The position numbers were made by a program, and so were the translations under genes. Shown piece by piece: positions 55,740 through 64,000 of a DNA stretch of 64,000 nt (the stretch's first letter is position 1; every line of letters starts with the position of its first letter). The notes beneath the pieces were generated by a model that was not told where the DNA came from, searched no databases, and saw only the letters and a list, made by a program, of their open reading frames with translations. This DNA comes from Dastarcus helophoroides (taxonomy: Eukaryota; Arthropoda; Insecta; Coleoptera; Bothrideridae): the NCBI GenBank assembly GCA_028583605.1, contig CM053336.1:23793004-23857003 (forward strand). The letters run 5' to 3'.

Positions 55740-57330
55740 AATTTCCATTTTATCTAAATCTTGAATTATTTTGGCAAAATCGCAACTTTGTCCATAAAAA
55801 CTTGGGAAATTTTTCGGAAAACCTTAAATTTTAATTTGTAATTTCGAAATTTTTTTTATTCATTTTGGCATCTTATTTAATTTTTGGCTTAAATTTTTAA
55901 AAAAAGTTTATAAAGGAAAGTGCCTAATTAATAAAAAACATTAAAATTTCAACGGGAACCACACTCAACTTAATGAAGAGTCGCATGCAGCACTCAGAGC
56001 CGCACTTGCTAACCTCTGACATAGACCAATATAGAAAAGAGATGTATTAAGATTTTTAATTATTGAATGGCTTAAATGTTTTTTCGATTTAGCTGCTTAT
56101 GCCCTCCCCTTACGGTATCACCTGATGTGATTGCCTCTTTGCATCATAGCATGGCACGGCTCTGACTCAAAAGATATTTTTTTTTCAATGACAGTCAAAG
56201 GGCTTAGAACATAACAAACCCAAATTGAATCATTTTATTGGAACTGTATTTATCAATTCGACTTTTTCTTAAAAGTTTGAGTTGCTTTTATCGAAATTTG
56301 GACTCGTAATCAGACTTTTAGAAACAAATTCAAACGATTTTAATTAGAATATTTCACTTTTAAGAAATATTTATGATTTAAGATATATATTTCAAATTTT
56401 AAGAAAATATAGAAATACGAAAAAACTTATTGTTTGTGAAAGATTTCTTAATAATTAAATTTGTTTTTTACACTTTTTTGTATTATATTTGAAACTTTCC
56501 GCTAAATATTGATTTCATCCGGAAATTTTGAATTTTTTTTCTTAACATTTTTTTCTTGAATTTTTAAATAAAATTTAAACTTTTGTAAAAAATTGATTTA
56601 TTTTTTTAAGAAAATCAAATATACCCTATTAATGTTAATATTATTTAAAAAATCTATTTTCCTCCTGAAATTGAGACACTTTCTTAATATTTCAACTTTA
56701 ACAACAAATTTTATTTTGATACTCATACGTAATTCAGGAACAAAATCCGAAAAACTTCAATTTGGAGATTGAAAATTTGGATAACAGATTAAAAAGAATT
56801 AATAAAAGTTTAGCAATATTTGTATGTGCAAGTTTTATGTATTTTATTAGATAAAATATGTGTATGGCAAACTAAATTAAAAAAAACCTGTACAGTGTTG
56901 CCCTACTGTCGTCTGGTCAAATTTAGCAGTATTTTTTGCAAACTTTGATTTAATTTTCTCAAGTTCTACCCCATTATGAAGAAAATGCAACAAACATTTT
57001 TAATTTTTTGAAAAAGCTACTCTTTTTAAGTGTTACCTTCGAAATATACCTGCTGGAGATTTTTAGGCAAAAAAATAAAAATGGAGAATTTTAAGATGTA
57101 ATAGGAATTACTTAAGAAACCGGTCCTTCTAAAAGATGTTTAAATTATGAATGTTATTACTTTTTTTTCAAAATATTCACTGAACTTCAAATTTTTCCTT
57201 TGCCTATAATATGTCTAATTTACTAACGAAATATAGATTGTATCAGAAATTACGAGTTTTTACCAATTTTTTTATTTCGACCACATTTTCGAAGAATCTG
57301 GATTGGAGCCACAATATTTGTCTGCTTTAA
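55740..57330. repeat. AT-rich DNA with one short MITE candidate
   Basis: Mostly the AT-rich word family. At about 55988-56168, CACTCAGAGCCGCACTT and, on the other strand, GAGTCAGAGCCGTGCCAT form mirrored ends of a unit of about 180 bases, probably a small hAT-type MITE. Nothing else supported. Confidence 0.4.
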
Positions 57331-60300
57331 ATTCAGGTTCTGTCAGGAAGTCAAGAAACTAGTAGAACAAAAATGAAAAAGTTTTTGGTCTTACAAAAGC
57401 CAACCAACAGTAAACCAACATGAAGCATACGTACAAATAAGAATAACAGCAATTAAAAAGGAACACTGAGATTAATTTACCAGCGACATGGAACACTACA
57501 TATATAAGGCACCTAGAAAAGTATGGAAAATGCTAAAAAATAGAAAAAAACCAGCAAATGAATAGGTACCGGGTGCCAACTAAGAAAGGAAGCCGGCTAT
57601 ATCTCAGCAACGAATCACTTTACAGCTTTGGGAAAAAAAATTTAATAAGAAAAGAGGCCCTGAAAAATCACTGAAAAATATTTTTGAAGTTCTAAAATGA
57701 CCGCTAGGTGACATAATACCTAGGACTGAATGGAAAATTAAGATTTTCTCGAAATTTTGCTTAATTAAGGCTTATTGAAAATACATGCATTGTATTAGAG
57801 TTATTAGACTTGTTTTTGTTGTACACTTTTTGTTCTATCGCTAATAATAAAGTGATGGGGAGACGTCGAAAAAAAATTTTTTTAATGCCATTTACTTCAG
57901 TTATTGTTAATGAAATTTAACAAATTTAGTCTCTATAGAAAAAGTGCTATTTAGTCATATGTTTTTGTTTTAAAATTATTGTCGCTGCTACAGCGCGTTT
58001 TATAAAATGGTAACAAATTTCGACGTTTTTCTAAAAAAATGAAATAGAATGATATGTCAATTTTGTTACTTTAAAATAGAGAATTGAAGCACTAGATATT
58101 CGTTAAAACCGCAACTTGATATCTTTTGTCTAACCGGAGATATTGGCAAATAAAATTTTAGTAACGTAAAAGCCTGATGATGTTGTTTTCCATTTAGAAT
58201 CGGAATCAGGGGATGTTTAGAATTTGTGTTACATAATATGACAATAAGTACCTTTAATGATCTAATAGTAATAACAGTGAATTATGTAAAAACTTAACTG
58301 AAGAAACAAATTAATATTTAAAAATGTAAAAAAAAAGATAATGCATTGAATTCAAAATTTTAAATTAACATCGTCCATTGATTCGAGTCCAAGATGTCCA
58401 AACTGCAGACCATCATTTTCATGCAGTGAATCCTCTGACGAATGAACAACAATGCAATTTCAACTTCTGCGATTGACCATTCTGCCACTCTAAATGGTGT
58501 TTCTTATTCTTTCGATCATGTCGTTTCTTTTGTAGGCTTGTTGGCAAAACAAGGTCTTTTATTCACTTCAAGGCAAGTCGGATCTGGTGACCTGGATGGC
58601 CAAGAAAACTGACTTCCACTTCCTATCTCCTATCCACCTGTCGCGTGTGCCTGGCTTTGAACGGTGATTCAGCATATCCCAAAGTCATTAACTATTGTTC
58701 TAGTACCTAATTGTGGATTAAATTTCACATACTCGAAAACATTTATAAAATTTTGCTCGATGCGACCTCACGTTATCTTCTAAACACAGGGACATACACA
58801 TTTCCTGTGGTGCGTATACAATGTATCAGTTGGAGGAAAACTCTTTCACTTTGATTACGTTTTTCGGGATACTGCACGCGTAGATTTGGTTAACATGACA
58901 AATGCTTCTTCATTTGTATAAATCTTTTTAATTTTATAAAGGAATGTAAAAGCGGAAATATCAATTCAGTTAGAGGGGCAGGTAGTAAGCACAATTGCAA
59001 CCTTGAAGATTTGCATTTTTTTATTTCATTTTCGCAGTTAACTTTTTTCAAGGGCCACTTGACTAATTTTGTAGGCAAACTATGTGACAATTCATAAGTT
59101 AAACTTTGTTTGCTAATATCTTTGGTTAGACAAAAGATATCAAGTTGAGGTTTTCACTTGTATTTAGGGCTTTTAATTCTCTATTTTAAAATATTAAAAT
59201 TGAAATATCATTCCTTTTAATTTTTTTAGAAAAACGGCAACGTTTGTTACCATTTTATATAACGCGCTGTAGCAGCGACAATAATTTTAAAATAAAAACA
59301 TATAAAAGTGCTCTCGATGGACTAAATAACACTCTTTCTATAGAAAATAAATTTGTTAAATTTCATTAAAGCTAACTGAAGTAAATGGCATTTTTTTCGA
59401 CGTCTCCCCACCACTTTATTTTTAAAGACAGAATAAAAAGTGGTAAAAAAACAAGTTAAAATTACTCTAGAATTTCAATGCATGTATTTTTAATTTACTT
59501 TAATTTAGCACAATTTTGAGAAAATACTCATTTTCTATTCAGTTCTACGTATTATTACGCCACCTCAAAAATATTTTCCAGCCATTTTTCAGGACCCCTT
59601 TTCTCATTAAATTTTTTTTCCCAAAGCTGTAAAGTGATTCGTTGCTGAGATATAGCAGGCCTCCTTTCTTTGTTGGCCACCCAATATAAATTAAGGGCGC
59701 ATCCATGGGAAGAATACTATAGAAGACTATATAACGCCGAAGAAGCACCATATGTCTACTACGAAACAGCAGCAGGCGCAGTAATTACAGAAGACGAGGT
59801 AAAAGCCAAACTGAAAAGCTTGATAAACAGAAAAGCACTTGGAACAGATAATATATTAAATGAATTTCTGAAATACGGTGGACAAGAGTTTGATAGAAAT
59901 TCAAAAATAGTGTTAAATAAAATTCTATGCTGATCAGAAATACCTACAGACTGGCATGAAAGCATCACAATCCACATTTTCAAGAAGGAGCAAACTACTC
60001 GCCCAGAGAATTGCAGAGGAATAACAATACTAAATACCACGAAGAAGTTATTTACTGGAATACTAAAAGACAAACTGGAAAAACAAATAGAGAACAGAGA
60101 AGAGCAACAAGGGTTTAGAAGAGGAAGGTCGACAATAGATGCCATATTTATTATTAAGCAGATAAAAAAGAAGTCAATAGAATTTAACACCCCAGCATAC
60201 ATCACCTAAGTAGACCTTGGAAAACATCATGAAAAGATTCGAAGAAAAGAAGACACGAGCCAATATCGTCAGTGTCATTCGCAATCTCAATGTTCACAAC

Positions 60301-61235
60301 AAAACAAGATAAGAGCAGGAAAACAAATATCAGAAACAATTCCGATTCTCTGAGGAATTAGTCAAGGAGATATCCTCAGTCCATTTTTGTTTAATATCCT
60401 AATGGATAAAATAATTGAAGAAGAAACCCCCTTAAAACTGGGATACAGGATGAATTAAAAGAGAATCAGCATGATATGTTATGCAGATTTTGCAGCAATT
60501 GTAGTAGAAACAGAAGACAACCTACAGTGACAGTTTTTTAAATTCTATCAAATAAGCAAACAAATTAATATGGAAATATCTACTGATAAAACTAAAAGTA
60601 TGACCATCGCAAAAGACCCCACCACAGATGTAAATTTGTCATTGAAAATCATCCCATAGAGCAAATTACCCAATTTAAGTATCCCGGTGTTAATCTCTGA
60701 AGTGGACATGACCCTGTAAACGACTTAGAAAGCCATATCGACAAAGCAGCTGCAATATCAAGCTGCCTATGAGAGACCATTTAGAACAATCAATATATGC
60801 GCCCAGACAGTAAGATCAAACTATACAAAACATGTATAAGACCAATCATGACATACGGAATAGAGGCACGAGAAAAAACTAACAAGACCAAGAGTATGAG
60901 AGTAGCGGAGATAAAAACTTTAAGAACAATAGCTGGAAAGACCAGAAGAGACAGAGTAAGAAACACACAGATTAGAGGGCAGTATGGTATGCAGGATATC
61001 GTGCGATGGGGTAGACAAAGAAGGAGACAGTGGTACGCTCACGTTAACAGAATGAGAGAAGATTGATTACCACGCATTGCACTCGAAGAAAAACCAACAG
61101 GCACCAGTCCACCCGGAAGATCTCCTAAAAGATGGAACGATAGTTAACATTCAACATCCCAGGAACTACAACAGAGGCATAACCAGAATTAACAAATCGC
61201 AAGATCTCTAAAAACAAGAAGATGCAGAAGAAGAA
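57330..61235 (+). mobile_element. Non-LTR retrotransposon interrupted by a 2.1 kb DNA element
   Basis: The left part, 57330-57568, reads SDMEHYIYKAPRKVWKMLKN, the region between endonuclease and RT. After the nested element (57569-59684) it resumes with WEEYYRRLYNAEEAP (59700), RKALGTDNILNEFLKYGGQE (59830), then ENCRGITILNTTKKLFTGIL and EEQQGFRRGRSTIDAIFIIK near 60010-60160, FNILMDKIIEE near 60400, CYADFAAIVVETEDNLQ near 60478 (YADF in place of YADD), MRPDSKIKLYKTCIRPIMTY (60797) and RDRVRNTQIRGQYGMQDIVR to about 61066. Many stops and frameshifts: inactive. The fragment at 45955-47125 is related in type. Confidence 0.78.
57569..59684 (-). mobile_element. Tc1/mariner-like element with inverted arms of about 600 bases, copy B
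   Basis: The left end CCGGGTGCCAACTAAGAAAG and the right end CTTTGTTGGCCACCCAA are mirrored and flanked by TA (57567-57568 and 59685-59686). Arms hold the same words as copy A at 22845-25081 (CTATATCTCAGCAACGAATC, TGACCGCTAGGTG, AGATATCAAGTTG). The remnant transposase faces the minus strand (about 58350-58900): FEYVKFNPQL and SWPSRSPDL are legible among stops. Minus frame 58890-59090 and others are not genes. Confidence 0.8.
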
Positions 61236-61239
61236 ATTC

Positions 61240-62290
61240 AGGATTTAGGAAAAATTCTAAAGTTTGAGTTCAAAATCAAAAATGTCTACTTTATGAGCCA
61301 CTAAATATTTCAAAATTTCAAAAAAATTATCTGTATTTACATTAGCAACATCTTCGTTTAACTTTTTTTCTCATTTCCGAAAATTTTTGTTAATCAATTT
61401 TCAAAGTTTTTTCTTAAAAATCCCAATTTTTTACAAAATTTGGTCTTTTTCGAAAAATTTCGACTTTCCTTCTAAATTTTTTATCTGTTTATTTTTTTAG
61501 GTGGATGCCCTTGGTCATGGAAAACAAAAGGCAAATAAAGAAGGATGGAGAAATCTCTGGCCAGGAAAGGATTCCAGAATTTGGAAGTTTTGTTGAAAAA
61601 AATCTCATAAATAGAAGTTTTTACTCTCCCAAGTTGGCCTGCACTTTAATCTTAAGACTTTAATTTTCACCTTATAACTTTGCTCTTGTATCGTAAATGT
61701 GATGTTCCCTCTAATTTTTTCGCTGATTGCAAAGTACAAATCTATATGAGAACAGGAAAAAATTGTCAGTCAGAATGTTATACTGTTTCTATGCTTTTTA
61801 AATTTATTTATACTTTGTGAAAAATCAAGAACCTAAAATTTTCCACGAGCAATAAACGTAAAAGGTTCTTTATAATGCACCTCTTCATTTTCGACATTCT
61901 AATAATTTTGACGACCAAAAAAGGTCTTTTTTAATTTATAATATTTCTCCTTCTTTTCATTCATTTAACAACGTTAGACAAGTAAAAAAAGCTTCTTTAA
62001 ATGCACTGCACAAAATAATACATTTCCTCCGAGACCCAAAAAATAGCTAAAAAAAAGTTTCTTATACGTTACGAAATGCTAATATTACATCTCGCACCCG
62101 AAAAACTTAGGGGTAACACTGAATATGATATAAAATGTAAACATAAGTTAGTTTTAAATTAATATTATTATTTCAAAAATAATGGAAATTTCAAAATAAG
62201 TAAATTCTTAAAAAATACTTCTTATATGTTATTTTTTTTAATTCTTAATTAAAATTTAAAGTTTCTTATTTTTATCAAATTTTCGATATT
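61240..62290. other. AT-rich sequence without gene signal
   Basis: Partly the common AT-rich word family. A more balanced stretch at 61500-61640 shows no ORF of note. Confidence 0.4.
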
Positions 62291-62304
62291 TTTAGGGATT
62301 TTAG

Positions 62305-62675
62305 GAAATAGACAGATAAGCAAACAGAAAGATAAACAGTTAAACGGGAAAACAGACGGAGATATTTAGGCAGAATTCCAGTTAGACAGGCAAATATGTA
62401 GAGAAAGACAAATACGCAAAGAAAGTGATAGACAGATTGGTAGATAGGCGAACATACTGTCGGACAAGCAGGCAAGCAACCCGACGAACAGAGAAGCAGA
62501 TTTACATCCAGTGAGATAGGCAGACAACTGCTGGAGAGATAAACACATCGATGGATATACATAAGGGTAGACATAGAGACAGACAGTTAGGCAAACAAAT
62601 GAGCAAGTAGACAGACATAGAGATGGATCAACAATTGAATAGATAGAAAGACAAACCGATAGACAGGTAGACATA
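62305..62675. repeat. Degenerate GACA/GATA-type microsatellite
   Basis: About 370 bases of loosely repeated GACAGA, GATAGA, GGCAAACA and GCAAGCA words with a rough 4-base rhythm. The two overlapping minus ORFs (62275-62574, 62366-62674) full of Ser, Cys, Leu and Val are produced by the repeat and are not genes. Confidence 0.7.
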
Positions 62676-62679
62676 CATT

Positions 62680-62935
62680 CATAAGGTTTTAGTAGTATGC
62701 TGAGTTAAATTTTAAATGCTACCTTATCAATTTTAAATAAACGTTCTGTATTGACATTATCAAACGTGCTACAGTTGAAAATATTTACAATCGGCAACTA
62801 TGGATCGGTTCCGGTCTTACAAGGGCTATCCTTTTAGTTTTGCATATAGCCACATAGAAGGCGCAAGTAACAAAATGCATAGGTCTATTATTAATCTCAA
62901 TATTACATTTATATGTGTTAAAAATACATTAAGCG
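62680..62935. other. No recognisable feature
   Basis: Unassigned sequence between the microsatellite and the retroelement tail. The plus frame 62800-63069 is probably the shadow of the minus-strand retroelement. Confidence 0.35.
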
Positions 62936-62939
62936 GTAT

Positions 62940-63340
62940 TTTGACATTTTGTGGGGGTCGTTGTAGACTCCATCACCTACATTTAAAATCCTTTCTAACT
63001 TCCACAAGTTTATCCGATTCTCAGTCACCATTATATATCTCGGCCTTTACAGCCGGGCTCAACATCTGAGCTAAACTCATTCCTTCCAGATTTTCTGGTC
63101 TTAATGTTTGTTAGCCAGTCAGATTATAACTGTATCTAGTAAGGTTTGGACAACCACACACAATGTGTTTACTTGTTTCAATTTCAGTCCCACACAGTCG
63201 ACATCGGTCGCTTTCTGTTGGGTTGAGTTTAACCAGGTGTCCTTTAAAGTCCAGTGGCCAGTGAGCAGACCTAGTGCTTTGTTTAGTCTGCTTTTCATTG
63301 CAGTAAGTATTTCAGCTCTTGGTGCCTGCAGGTGCTTCAG
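62940..63340 (-). mobile_element. 3' end of a non-LTR retroelement with RNase H-type tail
   Basis: The minus frame 63119-63355 reads LNKALGLLTGHWTLKDTWLN, and further QVNTLCVVVQTLLDT, which matches the end of the RNase H domain and Cys/His-type tail of R1/Jockey-related pol proteins (LLTGH..L..HL; .H.LC.C..L...R). Only the C-terminal segment is present, and stops follow. Confidence 0.6.
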
Positions 63341-63357
63341 TCCAGCAAATTTCAAAA

Positions 63358-63860
63358 GTTAGTGAGCCGTTCAGAAATATGGGAACATTCAAAGAGGTTT
63401 ATCGCAACAAGAATGTCTGGCCGAGTTGGTTGCTGTTTTTGGTAATGAAGCACCACATCAGTCGACAATTTTTTGCTGGTATTCTGAATTCAAATGTGGA
63501 CGCACAAACCTCAGCGATGAGTCTGCGCCAGGTCCACCAAAAACAGTGGTCATCCCACGAAAACACTAATGCTGTGCTTGAGATCATTAGTGCTCACCGT
63601 TATGTAAACCTACCGCGAGATGAAGAGTTTCTTGGGCATTTCTAAGACCTCAATCCAAAAGGTTTTACACGAAGAGTTAGGCGTGAGTAAATTACTTTCT
63701 CGTTGGATATCACAACGAAAAGCAATTGGCGGCCCTTATAAGTTGCTACTGAAGAACTCTAAACCGTTTCAAGAGGTAAAAAAATATAGTATTGTCACTG
63801 GCGACGAACCTTAAATGTATTCTTATGAACCCGAGAATAAACGTCAGTCTAGTATTATTT
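63358..63860 (+). pseudogene. Mariner transposase, N-terminal fragment
   Basis: Plus frames in turn give FRNMGTFKEVYR, NVWPSWLLFLVMKHHISRQF shifted into text like FAGILNSNVDAQTS, ENTNAVLEIISAHRYV, then (63620-63814) FLGISKTSIQKVLHEELGVS, KKYSIVTGDEP and, after a stop, MYSYEPENKRQS. This is the paired HTH region and first catalytic Asp (TGDE) of a mariner transposase. At least three frameshifts and one stop are present. The catalytic remainder is missing, since the following sequence to 64000 is unrelated. Confidence 0.8.
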
Positions 63861-64000
63861 ATCTATTTATTTATTTTCGTATAGCCCATACACAATAGCA
63901 GATTTAAGATATATAGCTCCATCCAGATCAAAATGTTGTAGCTATTGGATGGCTTTCGGTGTGGCTTTAACAAAGTCATTATTAGTACCTAAGAATCATC
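63861..64000. other. No recognisable feature at the window edge
   Basis: TTTATTTATTTATTT-like start, then unassigned sequence. Confidence 0.35.

Noticed and set aside
62275..62674. Two overlapping Cys/Ser-rich minus ORFs of about 100 codons that look like secreted Cys-rich proteins
   Set aside because: They are both produced by the GACA/GATA repeat; Cys, Leu, Ser and Val codons follow from the repeat in each frame.
1..64000. CRISPR arrays, bacterial operons, phage or integron features
   Set aside because: All sequence features are eukaryotic; no direct repeat/spacer structure was seen.

Overview
The window looks like a piece of a large, AT-rich, repeat-dense insect nuclear genome, possibly a beetle; the order cannot be fixed from the sequence. 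The reasons are: decayed mariner/Tc1-like, hAT, PIF/Harbinger-like, Jockey-like non-LTR and Penelope-like elements; spliced genes with GTAAGT donors, one with an intron of about 50 bases; AATAAA poly(A) signals; and no bacterial-type gene organisation. Most of the open reading frames are chance frames in AT-rich repeat DNA or fragments of dead transposons.

I can support four host gene candidates. (1) An intronless 397-codon ORF at 12596-13789 (+), basic, with a nuclear-localisation-like cluster and no family I recognise. (2) A terminal exon at 19884-20028 (+) coding a Cys-rich segment followed by a cationic tail; its 5' exon was not found. (3) A two-exon gene at 32736-32991 (+) for a secreted peptide of about 68 residues with four cysteines. 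(4) A three-exon gene spanning 52768 to 39740 on the minus strand. It codes a predicted 300-residue secreted protein with a PAN/Apple-like N-terminal module, a C-type lectin-like domain and a basic tail. Its exon phases agree and its introns are full of transposons.

Layout. 1-1.5 kb: a mariner-like element that is mostly inverted arms; a second copy lies at 54.3-55.7 kb. 3.3-6.05 kb: a dead Jockey-like retrotransposon (-), abutted by a nearly complete mariner-like element at 6.0-7.6 kb. 7.8-10.2 kb: AT-rich degenerate repeat with a foldback hairpin. 10.6-12.45 kb: a second Jockey-like copy (+), then the 397-codon gene. 14-22 kb: AT-rich repeats, small repeat fragments and the Cys-rich exon. 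22.8-25.1 kb: a 2.2 kb element with arms of about 600 bases and a broken DDE transposase; its sister at 57.6-59.7 kb interrupts a non-LTR element. 25.5-31.5 kb: a strand-asymmetric simple-sequence block holding two large hairpins. 32.4-33.1 kb: the small secreted peptide gene. 33.6-36.2 kb: a satellite with units of about 130-155 bases, split by a 1.2 kb insertion that has an 11-base target duplication and two hammerhead-ribozyme-like cores. 36.5-44.1 kb: retroelement fragments, two Harbinger-like MITEs and a hAT element. 39.7-52.8 kb: the lectin gene. 47-51.7 kb: another strand-switching AT block. 57.3-61.2 kb: the interrupted non-LTR element. 62.3-62.7 kb: a degenerate GACA/GATA repeat. 62.9-63.9 kb: an RNase H-type retroelement tail and a mariner fragment.

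The genes do not form a pathway that I can see. The most interesting signals are the two small Cys-rich secreted or cationic products, the orphan nuclear-like ORF, the hammerhead-like cores and the self-complementary hairpin elements. All calls were made by eye; no database search was run.
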